29,777 nucleotides of DNA, taken from positions 1-29,777 of the IMG/VR virus record IMGVR_UViG_3300042887_001530. One strand, 5' to 3'. The translations under genes were made by a program, and so were the position numbers. Origin of the DNA: a virus. Below are positions 15,839-22,765 of this stretch, piece by piece; positions within the stretch are counted from its first letter, which is position 1; every line of letters starts with the position of its first letter. The notes beneath the pieces are model-generated. The model saw only the letters and a list, made by a program, of their open reading frames with translations, was not told where the DNA came from and did not search any database.

Positions 15839-17404
15839 TTAAACCTGTTGAGTTAATGTTTCCTTTTGTGACCAGAGATAATGATACATAATCTCTTCAA
15901 AATTATATTCACTTCTAATCAATTTAGATTCCAGCAACTTATCACAATAATCCGAATCTTCACCGAAATTTTTCTCTGGATAACCGATTTGTTTTGCAAT
16001 ATGCGTTTTAACCGGATTTAAATGATTAAGTGGTCTATATTGTCTGCCATTATTTTTAAAATGACCATTATTTTTATTTGCATGATTAAACAACATTGCT
16101 GCATTATTATCAACATAATACATTCCCCAGAATCCAATACCATCATACATTCCACTATTTAATTTTCTTACTATTTTTGGAATATAAGTTAAAGACACTA
16201 CATCATCGTCGTCAATAAAAGAAACATATTCACCTTTTGCTTTATTTAAACATTCGTTTCTTTTTTGACCTACTGTTTTTGTTCTATTGTCTTTATTTAC
16301 TATTATTTCTATTCTATGCTTATAACTGACAGGAATAGTTGAATTTAGAATTTCTATAAGACGATTCAATTTATCTTCTCTTCCATCTACAGTTAATATG
16401 CAAATAGACCAAAGAATGTCTTCCTTTTCCATGTGGAATTTATGTTCCGTCTTTACGATATTTTCTATTCTACTAAAGAATGATTTTCCAAACTCTTGCG
16501 CCAATTTGTAATTCTTTTCAATGTATGGTTTCATTGATTCATAAGTAGTTTCATCAATTTTATTGATTTTTTCTATAAAATCATCAAAATTTTCAACAAC
16601 AATCATTCCACGAATATCAAAAAACTCATCGATATCGGGGGCGCCCCAATAGATAGGAACAGTTTTTGTTAATAAGCAATCAATTATTTTTTCTGTAAAA
16701 TAAGAAGTTTCTTTTGTATTTTCTACTGCGATAGAAAATTGATGATCAAAAAGATTTATCTTATCATCGTCTTTTATAAAACCATCATGTAGTGTTGGTG
16801 GATCGGAAAACGGGATAAGTTCCTGTGTGTGTGGATCCAAAAATTTCCATGTAGTTGGATGTCTATTGCTGGAATAAAATTTATTTGGAATTTTTACTTT
16901 GTCTTTATTATTCCAAATTTTTTTCCGTAATTCGTATCCTACTTTTTGTTGTAAGCATGTTGTCAAAAAAGTTACACCAAATTTTTTTTCTTTGATTTTA
17001 TCCAAAATAGATGCATCAAAAGAACCCAAAGAATCTAAATGTGAATTTGATTTTTTATTTAACCATGTTCCGCCATATGGAAAAAATATAGAATTATCTA
17101 CATTTTCTATAATGTCGGGATGTGATGCTAAAATTAAATCATATTGATGAGCATTATCAATAATAACACCATTTAATTCTCTGGATTTGGAAGATGTAGG
17201 TTCATTGGAACAAATAAAAACTTTATATGCGTCTTTATTTTGAAAATCGATTGTATCTTGTCGTTTATCTTCTTTTCTTTCTCGAATACGTGGCGGAGTT
17301 CCGGATACATGAGTTGGCCCAAATCGAGTAATATGAATCTCACAAGGAAAATCTAAATTAATTTCGTCACAAAAATAATCACCATTTTGTACAATTGCTT
17401 TCAT
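15839..17404 (-). CDS. Bifunctional glycosyltransferase: GT10 + GT2 fusion
   Basis: A 521-residue two-domain protein. The N-terminal part (about 1-310) is a GT10, fucosyltransferase-type domain, with its signature at residues 223-256: FSIAVEN, then SYFTEKI, then TVPIYWGAPD. The C-terminal part (about 331-510) is a GT2-type GT-A domain, with WSICILTVDGRED at 332-344, VGQKRNECLN at 378-387, the DDDD metal site at 398-401 and GEDSDYC at 481-487. GT10 enzymes classically use GDP-L-fucose. There is no membrane anchor, unlike eukaryotic fucosyltransferases. The protein could add two sugars in succession. The GT10 domain resembles the separate GT10 gene at 18073-18900, suggesting duplication. Confidence 0.88.
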   Translation of the reverse strand: MKAIVQNGDYFCDEINLDFPCEIHITRFGPTHVSGTPPRIRERKEDKRQDTIDFQNKDAYKVFICSNEPTSSKSRELNGVIIDNAHQYDLILASHPDIIENVDNSIFFPYGGTWLNKKSNSHLDSLGSFDASILDKIKEKKFGVTFLTTCLQQKVGYELRKKIWNNKDKVKIPNKFYSSNRHPTTWKFLDPHTQELIPFSDPPTLHDGFIKDDDKINLFDHQFSIAVENTKETSYFTEKIIDCLLTKTVPIYWGAPDIDEFFDIRGMIVVENFDDFIEKINKIDETTYESMKPYIEKNYKLAQEFGKSFFSRIENIVKTEHKFHMEKEDILWSICILTVDGREDKLNRLIEILNSTIPVSYKHRIEIIVNKDNRTKTVGQKRNECLNKAKGEYVSFIDDDDVVSLTYIPKIVRKLNSGMYDGIGFWGMYYVDNNAAMLFNHANKNNGHFKNNGRQYRPLNHLNPVKTHIAKQIGYPEKNFGEDSDYCDKLLESKLIRSEYNFEEIMYHYLWSQKETLTQQV

Positions 17405-17407
17405 AAT

Positions 17408-18076
17408 TTATATCCTATTTAAATTTAATCTAATTTCACTCTCACTCATACCAACATTAGCAAATTCTTTAAGATTTTCTTCTTTGGACTTATGATCTGC
17501 TATACCCATAGTTATGTATGGTTCCATTCCCTCTGGACATTTACCAGGCCAAACACAATAATTCATGGGTAAACAACCAATCTTCAATTGATTTGCAACA
17601 AAAGGTAAGACCTTAAATAATAATATCTCATGATCAAAAAGTTTTTGATTACTGACAACTGCTTCTTCACATTTTTTAATCCATAATTTCAAAAAATCAA
17701 TTACCTTTTGATTATAATTGCAGAATATGGGAGATGCTTTTGGATTTAATACTTGTATCTGGGAGGGATCTGTTACAAAATAAGCAAAACCTAAATCTGC
17801 TTCATGTTCTAATATTTTATCAAAACCAGTAAGATCTCTATGAATTTGACTATCGATATCAATCCAGACTATTGGTTTTTTCTTTTCTTCCAACATACTT
17901 AGAATGTATTTGGGTTTACGAAGACAATTTAATCTATAATCATTTTCGGTTCTTACTTTTCTAAAATCATGTGGAAGATTTAATCTAAAGCATTCTTCTT
18001 TTATTCTAAATGCATGATCGCTGTAATATGTGTAATCACCAACATCACAATAAAAGGAAATTAATTCTGTTTTCAT
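17408..18076 (-). CDS. GT-A glycosyltransferase-like protein with DxD
   Basis: A 222-residue soluble protein with PIVWIDIDSQI, placing a D-I-D metal motif at residues 72-75 region, preceded by ILSMLEEKKKP, the order seen in nucleotide-diphospho-sugar transferases such as the DUF273/PF03407-type families. FDHEILLFKVLP at about 145 and CVWPG near 175 resemble acceptor-side elements of these families. It overlaps the upstream GT10 gene as ATGA and lies 3 bases before the GT10-GT2 fusion gene, so the three probably build one structure. Exact family and substrate are unassigned. Confidence 0.72.
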   Translation of the reverse strand: MKTELISFYCDVGDYTYYSDHAFRIKEECFRLNLPHDFRKVRTENDYRLNCLRKPKYILSMLEEKKKPIVWIDIDSQIHRDLTGFDKILEHEADLGFAYFVTDPSQIQVLNPKASPIFCNYNQKVIDFLKLWIKKCEEAVVSNQKLFDHEILLFKVLPFVANQLKIGCLPMNYCVWPGKCPEGMEPYITMGIADHKSKEENLKEFANVGMSESEIRLNLNRI

Positions 18077-18900
18077 ATTAGTTTAAAAAGAATATCATCG
18101 GCCAATTCCATATTCTTTACCCTTTCTAGATTATCAATTATTGCCGGAAGTTTACTCTTATAGAGTTCAGATGTCAAGGAAGAAAAATCAAAATCTTTAG
18201 TAAGTTCAATTATTCCTTCCTTATTGAAATAATTACCAATATCAGGAGCACCCCAATAAATAGGAATAGTTCCTGTAGCAAAACAATCCGTTATTTTTTC
18301 AGTAAAATATGTTTCATAACTATCATTTTCTATAGTCACCGAAAACATATAATCATTCATTGCTTCAGATTTATCAGGCCAAACGCCCGCACCAAACCGT
18401 TTGGAACCATTTGCACCGCCGTAGACATCAATTTTGTCTGAATGCTTCGATGCAATGGCATGTCTAAGTTTGTGTCCAAATGTTATTATCTTAGGAGAAG
18501 CAATCATAGATGTCATTTTGCTCTTTGCGTGAATTTTATGTTCCTTTACCCAAGGAGCATTACTTCCTGCAAATGCAAATTTTATGTTTGGTGAATACTT
18601 GCACCATCTACGGTCTGATACAAAAATTGTATCATATGAGTTTATTAACCTCTCAATATTCTTCTCCCAGATATCTTCGGGAAACATCCATGCATGAAAA
18701 ATAGCACGGGATTCGCATACCCATGCTATCTTCTTCTCATTTGGTTTTTTATTATAGGCAACTCCAGACGCAATTGCTTTGTCTATGAAGACTTTAATAT
18801 CACAATCGTCTGTAGTCCATTCAAATGTTTTTGGTTTTAGATTTGAACAGGAAGAATATTCAATCGGAAACGGAGCACCAATAGCTTGTATTTTTTTCAT
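18073..18900 (-). CDS. GT10 (fucosyltransferase-type) glycosyltransferase
   Basis: A 275-residue stand-alone GT10 protein. The family signature lies at residues 186-221: FSVTIEND, then TYFTEKITDCF, then GTIPIYWGAPD. It is short and has no transmembrane anchor, as in bacterial members such as Helicobacter FucT, but lacks their heptad repeats. It is the first gene of the sugar block, 19 bases after regA, with a clear AAGGAT ribosome binding site. GT10 enzymes transfer L-fucose from GDP-L-fucose. With no GDP-fucose synthesis genes seen here but a GDP-mannose 3,5-epimerase-like gene in the block, GDP-L-galactose is a possible donor (inference). Confidence 0.87.
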   Translation of the reverse strand: MKKIQAIGAPFPIEYSSCSNLKPKTFEWTTDDCDIKVFIDKAIASGVAYNKKPNEKKIAWVCESRAIFHAWMFPEDIWEKNIERLINSYDTIFVSDRRWCKYSPNIKFAFAGSNAPWVKEHKIHAKSKMTSMIASPKIITFGHKLRHAIASKHSDKIDVYGGANGSKRFGAGVWPDKSEAMNDYMFSVTIENDSYETYFTEKITDCFATGTIPIYWGAPDIGNYFNKEGIIELTKDFDFSSLTSELYKSKLPAIIDNLERVKNMELADDILFKLI

Positions 18901-18919
18901 AATATAAAAATCCTTAAAT

Positions 18920-19315
18920 TCACTTTCCTATATGGTATTTAGGTACGAGTTCCCAGTCGTTTTTGTCTTTGAATGCTAAAATTTTAATTCTGGCTAAACT
19001 TAATTTGTCCTTATACTTTTCGGGATCGATTGGTTGTATCAATCCCCAATCAGTTAACAATTGAACTATAGTGTTTCTTCTTTGTATGTCTTCAAGAGCT
19101 ATATCGCTCTCAAGACCATCCATAATAAACATTTCTTTGAAATGCATTATGGCATATCTACCTCGTTTATGTAAAATATGACAAGATTGGTATAGTTTCT
19201 TTTCCTTTTTGGAAGAAACTCCCAATCTTGTTAATGTCTCTTTAACTTTTAAAAAGTCTTCTTTATTTTTTAAATTGATTTCTACGCCCAAACTCGAAAA
19301 AATATCATCAGTCAT
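18920..19315 (-). CDS. regA: RegA translational repressor
   Basis: A 131-residue protein, close to the 122 residues of T4 RegA. It carries the conserved core CHILHKRG followed by YAIMHFKEMFIMDG and the IQRRNTIVQLLTDWGL segment. RegA binds the translation start regions of many early T4 mRNAs, including those of the clamp and clamp-loader genes, and so shuts off their synthesis later in infection. It sits directly after gp62 as in T4, separated by 27 bases that hold a GGGG-containing ribosome-binding-like sequence. In T4 the DNA polymerase gene 43 comes next; here a glycosyltransferase gene follows after 19 bases. Confidence 0.93.
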   Translation of the reverse strand: MTDDIFSSLGVEINLKNKEDFLKVKETLTRLGVSSKKEKKLYQSCHILHKRGRYAIMHFKEMFIMDGLESDIALEDIQRRNTIVQLLTDWGLIQPIDPEKYKDKLSLARIKILAFKDKNDWELVPKYHIGK

Positions 19316-19342
19316 AATTATTACCCCATTGTGTGATAATAT

Positions 19343-19732
19343 TTATGATTTTCCCTTTTTTGCGCCGCCTTTATTCAGGGATTGTTTAATATGATCAATT
19401 TGTTCGGGCGGTAGCAACCTAAGAACATCTTTAGCCTTTTGAGTAGAATAACCATAATACTCTTTGATGCAGTCTATGGTATTATCTTCTTCGGGTTTAT
19501 GCCACTTACTAAAACGGTTCTTTTTTGCAACTTTGATACGCAAATAATCGTACTGCAATCTCTTGTCCAAATAAGGCATTTGATTCATTTGATTTACATA
19601 AAAAATAGTATCAATGAAATAAGATAGGCATCTATTGGTAATATACGGGAGATATTCCTTTTCGCATTGAATATCCTCCATAAGATTTTTCTTATTTTGG
19701 TTGATAGAATTTAGAAAATCTTTTAGTTCCAT
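19343..19732 (-). CDS. 62: Clamp loader small subunit gp62
   Basis: A 129-residue protein located exactly where gp62 lies in T4-like genomes, between gp44 and regA, with its ATG overlapping the gp44 stop by one base. The charged helical sequence with YITNRCLSYFIDTIF, NRFSKWHKPE and VLRLLPPEQIDHIKQSL fits the marine T4-like gp62 type. T4 gp62 is 187 residues, so this is a compact form lacking part of the T4 protein. The C-terminus is basic (GGAKKGKS). It pairs with gp44 to load the gp45 clamp onto DNA. Confidence 0.85.
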   Translation of the reverse strand: MELKDFLNSINQNKKNLMEDIQCEKEYLPYITNRCLSYFIDTIFYVNQMNQMPYLDKRLQYDYLRIKVAKKNRFSKWHKPEEDNTIDCIKEYYGYSTQKAKDVLRLLPPEQIDHIKQSLNKGGAKKGKS

Positions 19733-20679
19733 TATTTAAACTCACAACGCATCATCAATTCGACCAAACACGCTACAGTATTGATCTCTTGATCTGCAAC
19801 GAACCCAGACTTGTATTGGTACTCTGCAAGCACTAGAACCGCTTCAGGAACGCTAGAAGGAACTAGAGTGTCGTATAGACAATCGTAGATCTTCCTGAAC
19901 AGTTCTGTCTGTGAATTGTCCAAGTTGTTAACTACCCACTTTCGAACACCTGAGAAGTCTTTAATCTTCATTGAAGATACAAGGGTCTTTATTTCTATGT
20001 CTTTGAGGTTTGCTAGAATTCCGGCATCAATAATACCTGATGCCGAATATCTCTGCAATTCATTAATAATACGCCTAAAGTCAGGAAAATGCTTGATGAT
20101 TAATTGAGATAATGCCTTTTTGTCATACTTGACCTTCTCATTATCTAAAATATATTCACAACGACCAAGCAGTTGCTTTGCAATCTCCGGTTTGTCTGTT
20201 GAGCTAATTGCAAAGTCAATACAAGTACATCTGGAATGAATTGGTTGGATAATTCGATTCTTATAATTACAGGTAATAATGAAACGACAATTGTTGGAAA
20301 ACTCTTCAATTGCTCCGCGTAGTGCGGGTTGAATGCTTTGAGCATTACTATAATCAAACTCGTCTAGAATTACCGTCTTTTTGGATTCAGAAAGAGATAC
20401 CGTGCTTGCAAACTGTCGGATATCGGTTCTCAATGTATCAATATTACCATTCTCGGAGCAGTTAATAATGATATGATCTACACCAATATCATTACACAAT
20501 GCCCTTGCTACGGTCGTCTTTCCTGTACCTGCCGAACCTGCTAAAAGAAGATTTTGTGGTTCTCCTTTAGCAACCATGTCCTCGAAAGATTTCTTCAAGG
20601 ACACGGGCAAAATACAATCTTGTATTGTCTGTGGGCGGTATTTCTCCACCCACAAAAATTCATTTTGCTTATGTTGCAT
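19732..20679 (-). CDS. 44: Clamp loader ATPase subunit gp44
   Basis: A 315-residue AAA+ ATPase (T4 gp44 has 319). Numbered from the ATG at 20679: FLWVEKYRP at 8-16, Walker A GSAGTGKT at 48-55, Walker B VILDEFD at 103-109, sensor 1 TCN at 136-138 and the SRC arginine-finger motif at 149-151. The open frame extends 11 codons upstream into gp45, but the ATG at 20679 gives the family N-terminus and places the start just after the gp45 stop. With gp62 it forms the loader that opens and closes the gp45 clamp using ATP. Translation is probably coupled to gp45 and gp62, and regulated by RegA. Confidence 0.95.
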   Translation of the reverse strand: MQHKQNEFLWVEKYRPQTIQDCILPVSLKKSFEDMVAKGEPQNLLLAGSAGTGKTTVARALCNDIGVDHIIINCSENGNIDTLRTDIRQFASTVSLSESKKTVILDEFDYSNAQSIQPALRGAIEEFSNNCRFIITCNYKNRIIQPIHSRCTCIDFAISSTDKPEIAKQLLGRCEYILDNEKVKYDKKALSQLIIKHFPDFRRIINELQRYSASGIIDAGILANLKDIEIKTLVSSMKIKDFSGVRKWVVNNLDNSQTELFRKIYDCLYDTLVPSSVPEAVLVLAEYQYKSGFVADQEINTVACLVELMMRCEFK

Positions 20680-20680
20680 A

Positions 20681-21373
20681 TTAATTGAACTTAGAATTAG
20701 TCTCCATCGCAAACCAATACTTGAGATCTAGTGTCTCATTCGTAAACTGACCAACAACATTCTTAGAAAATTCAATAGTGTAATCACCGGGAAGAATCTT
20801 AATGTTTTCCATCTTGAAATTCAAACTGAATTCAGAATTAGATTTATTTACACCAACATCAACCTTATAGTTGTTGGTGGTCGGATCTTGCAAATCTGAT
20901 ACTACTGCCATGATTCGATCATTCTCGTTAACAAATGACAAATCAGGCAATTGAAGAACAGAAGATGCTTTCTGTAATTCTGCAAAGATCTTTTCGGTAA
21001 TATCAACCGAAAGAGAAACACTTGGCATATTTACATTCTTGGTCGGAGTTGTCAGCAGTCTTGGTTCTGAGTAAAAATAAGTAACACGAGAACCATTACC
21101 GCCATGTATAACAACCGACTTTTCTCCAAACTCAAACTTTGGCGTCGAAAAAAGACTGACAACGCCAAGAAACTTACTAAGATCCCAAATACCAAATTCA
21201 ACATCAAATGTCTCCTCTACAGTTGCTTCCGCCATACCATTTTTGGAAGGCGTAATAGTTCGAAGAACATTACCGGGTTTTACCAATATGTTAGAATTGA
21301 GCGTAGAAAAATTCTTTAAAACAGATAGCGTAGTCTTACTTAGCGTGATTTCATTTTTTGTCATAGTAGTCAT
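20681..21373 (-). CDS. 45: Sliding clamp gp45
   Basis: A 230-residue clamp protein (T4 gp45 has 228). Family features are ITLSKTTLSVLKNFSTLNSN at the N-terminus, FDVEFGIWDLSKFLGVVSLF in the middle and the terminal YWFAMETNSKFN. It forms a ring on DNA that tethers the polymerase and, in T4, also activates late transcription with gp33 and gp55. The frame is open to 21442, but that start would lie well inside the preceding gene. The ATG at 21373, seven bases after GGAGTGA, is the supported start; another ATG follows three codons later. gp44 follows immediately. Confidence 0.94.
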   Translation of the reverse strand: MTTMTKNEITLSKTTLSVLKNFSTLNSNILVKPGNVLRTITPSKNGMAEATVEETFDVEFGIWDLSKFLGVVSLFSTPKFEFGEKSVVIHGGNGSRVTYFYSEPRLLTTPTKNVNMPSVSLSVDITEKIFAELQKASSVLQLPDLSFVNENDRIMAVVSDLQDPTTNNYKVDVGVNKSNSEFSLNFKMENIKILPGDYTIEFSKNVVGQFTNETLDLKYWFAMETNSKFN

Positions 21374-21374
21374 A

Positions 21375-21563
21375 TTATTCACTCCATTGATCTTTATCAT
21401 CAATATCCAAGTCATTATAGTTGTTGGTGTTGAGATTGTCAACTATATTTCTCAAATCATTTTTCATTTGATTCTTTTTTGACTTCTTTTGTCTTTCAAC
21501 AAATCCGCGATCCCGCCTGGGATTGTTATCTCTGTTGTCTTTTTCATAAAAATCTCGTTTCAC
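21375..21563 (-). CDS. Small highly charged protein between RNase H and gp45
   Basis: A 62-residue protein starting with GTG at 21563, supported by an AGAGGA sequence about eight bases upstream. No upstream ATG is available. The first 35 residues are strongly basic (KRDF, RRDRG, KKSKK), and the tail is acidic (DLDIDDKDQWSE), so it could bind nucleic acid or an acidic protein. The stop is one base short of the gp45 start. T4 has the RNA-polymerase-binding protein RpbA and gene 45.2 in this position, but I see no clear resemblance to either. Function unknown. Confidence 0.65.
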   Translation of the reverse strand: MKRDFYEKDNRDNNPRRDRGFVERQKKSKKNQMKNDLRNIVDNLNTNNYNDLDIDDKDQWSE

Positions 21564-21564
21564 A

Positions 21565-22410
21565 TCAAAATTCCTCTATAATTTCTATCAAGTTCTTCAA
21601 TCTGTTAGTAATCATATAGGGAAGAACCTTAGACCTATCTGTTACTGACGAATTTTTATTAAATTCACTAATAATATTAGTCTCTAATTGCTCAGGAATC
21701 ATATCAAAATCAATAAGAGTTTTGTTTCTATCCCAGTTTCTATAATGGGGAGAACCAGAAATAGTATTGATATTTTCCTTGATTTCGGTAATAACTTTTT
21801 GCGTCAATCTGTTTTGTCGCTTATCATCAACAACAAACACATCATCGTCGGATAGAATATTTGGCACACCATCCCCGGAATCGCCGCGCAAAATATGCTC
21901 CATCAGAAAGTCGTAAGGATTATCACAAACCAAAAGTTGTTTCTTAAATGTGCTGTATTGAAAAACATTTGGATATCTCTGCAATTGCTGAAAATCCTTA
22001 TCATTTGAGATAATCAGAATCTTTTCTTGATCGTGGTATTTTCTTGCAAGGACGGCAATAATATCATCTGCTTCAGCAGAATCTATCTTTACATTCTTGT
22101 ATGGAAAAACATCACGAATTTCATCGCGGATTTTATTTAAGATCTGATAAATTTGATCCCAATCAAATTCAGACTTTTGATGAGCCTTTGCTCTATTTGC
22201 CTTATAATTTGGAAAGTATTGCTTTCTCCAAGAATTAGAAGAATCATGGCAAATCACCAATTCGCCATATTGGTCTTTGAAATGCTTTCTGAGAAGGCGA
22301 TACGAATTCAAAACCATGTGCCGAAGCAAATCTTCACTTATGGTTGAATTGTCTTTTACGCTATGAAAAAGATTCGCTAAAATTATTTGGTTGTTATCTA
22401 AAAGAATCAT
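21565..22410 (-). CDS. rnh: RNase H / 5'-3' exonuclease (T4 Rnh-like)
   Basis: A 281-residue FEN1-family nuclease (T4 RNase H has 305) that removes RNA primers from lagging-strand fragments. Acidic active-site residues are visible: Asp5, Asp56 (CHDSSNSWR), Glu113/Asp115/Asp116 (AEADD), Asp137 and Asp139 (SNDKDF), and Asp177/Asp180 in GDSGDGVPN. The basic segment WRKQYFPNYKANR follows the second Asp as in the family. The ATG at 22410 gives the family N-terminus. No ribosome binding site precedes it, and a sigma70-like promoter lies so close that the transcript may be leaderless. It heads the replication gene group ending in regA. Confidence 0.92.
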   Translation of the reverse strand: MILLDNNQIILANLFHSVKDNSTISEDLLRHMVLNSYRLLRKHFKDQYGELVICHDSSNSWRKQYFPNYKANRAKAHQKSEFDWDQIYQILNKIRDEIRDVFPYKNVKIDSAEADDIIAVLARKYHDQEKILIISNDKDFQQLQRYPNVFQYSTFKKQLLVCDNPYDFLMEHILRGDSGDGVPNILSDDDVFVVDDKRQNRLTQKVITEIKENINTISGSPHYRNWDRNKTLIDFDMIPEQLETNIISEFNKNSSVTDRSKVLPYMITNRLKNLIEIIEEF

Positions 22411-22416
22411 ACACTA

Positions 22417-22444
22417 AGTATACCATTGTAAAAAGTAAAGTCAA
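22417..22444 (-). promoter_or_regulatory. Sigma70-like promoter before RNase H
   Basis: A TTGACT -35 element at 22444-22439 and a TATACT -10 element at 22422-22417 are separated by 16 bases on the minus strand, close to the bacterial consensus. They fill the only intergenic gap of note in the replication region (34 bases). The expected start, about seven bases after the -10 element, falls at or next to the RNase H ATG at 22410, so the mRNA would have little or no leader. An early host-type promoter driving rnh, gp45, gp44, gp62 and regA would make biological sense. Confidence 0.6.
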
Positions 22445-22765
22445 TTATAATTCTACCCAATGTAGACCATTTGTATCACGGATTAATGTATAAGTTATGC
22501 CTGTGTTGGGATTATACCATCGATCTCCGATAGTTTCAGTAATAGGTTCATCAGTTTGATTAAAAAATCTATTAGGATTAATATCACCTATTTGTTCCCA
22601 TCCGCTATCTTTTGATAGAGGATTTAATCCTATAATAGTCTTTGTTGCAGCATAATAAGTGCCATCAAAATCGACAGTATCACCAATAGTATACTTGATG
22701 ATTTTGCCATTAGGATCGTATTTTTTATAAACTCCTAAGAATTTTAAATTATCTGTTTTGTTCAT
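22445..22765 (-). CDS. Small carbohydrate-binding/fibre-like protein
   Basis: A 106-residue protein in two parts. Residues about 9-60 have FLGVYK, YTIGDTVDFDGTYYAAT and GWEQIGD, a pattern like chitin-binding type 3/CBM5-12 domains. Residues about 75-106 have TIGDRWYNPNTGITYTLI and HWVEL, a motif frequent at the ends of marine phage fibre and structural proteins. There is no signal peptide. This points to a virion-associated or glycan-binding protein, unusual among replication genes. The ATG overlaps the upstream stop as ATGA. A TATAAATA late-type sequence lies 83 bases before it inside the upstream gene, which could allow separate late expression. Confidence 0.65.
   Translation of the reverse strand: MNKTDNLKFLGVYKKYDPNGKIIKYTIGDTVDFDGTYYAATKTIIGLNPLSKDSGWEQIGDINPNRFFNQTDEPITETIGDRWYNPNTGITYTLIRDTNGLHWVEL

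Noticed and set aside
19340-19347. CATAAATA between gp62 and regA as a possible late promoter
   Set aside because: It has a mismatch at the first base of the T4 late core, and regA is an early gene in T4. The match is too weak to call.
21374-21442. N-terminal extension of gp45 up to 21442
   Set aside because: The added residues do not resemble gp45, would overlap the preceding gene by about 70 bases and lack a ribosome binding site, whereas GGAGTGA precedes the ATG at 21373.
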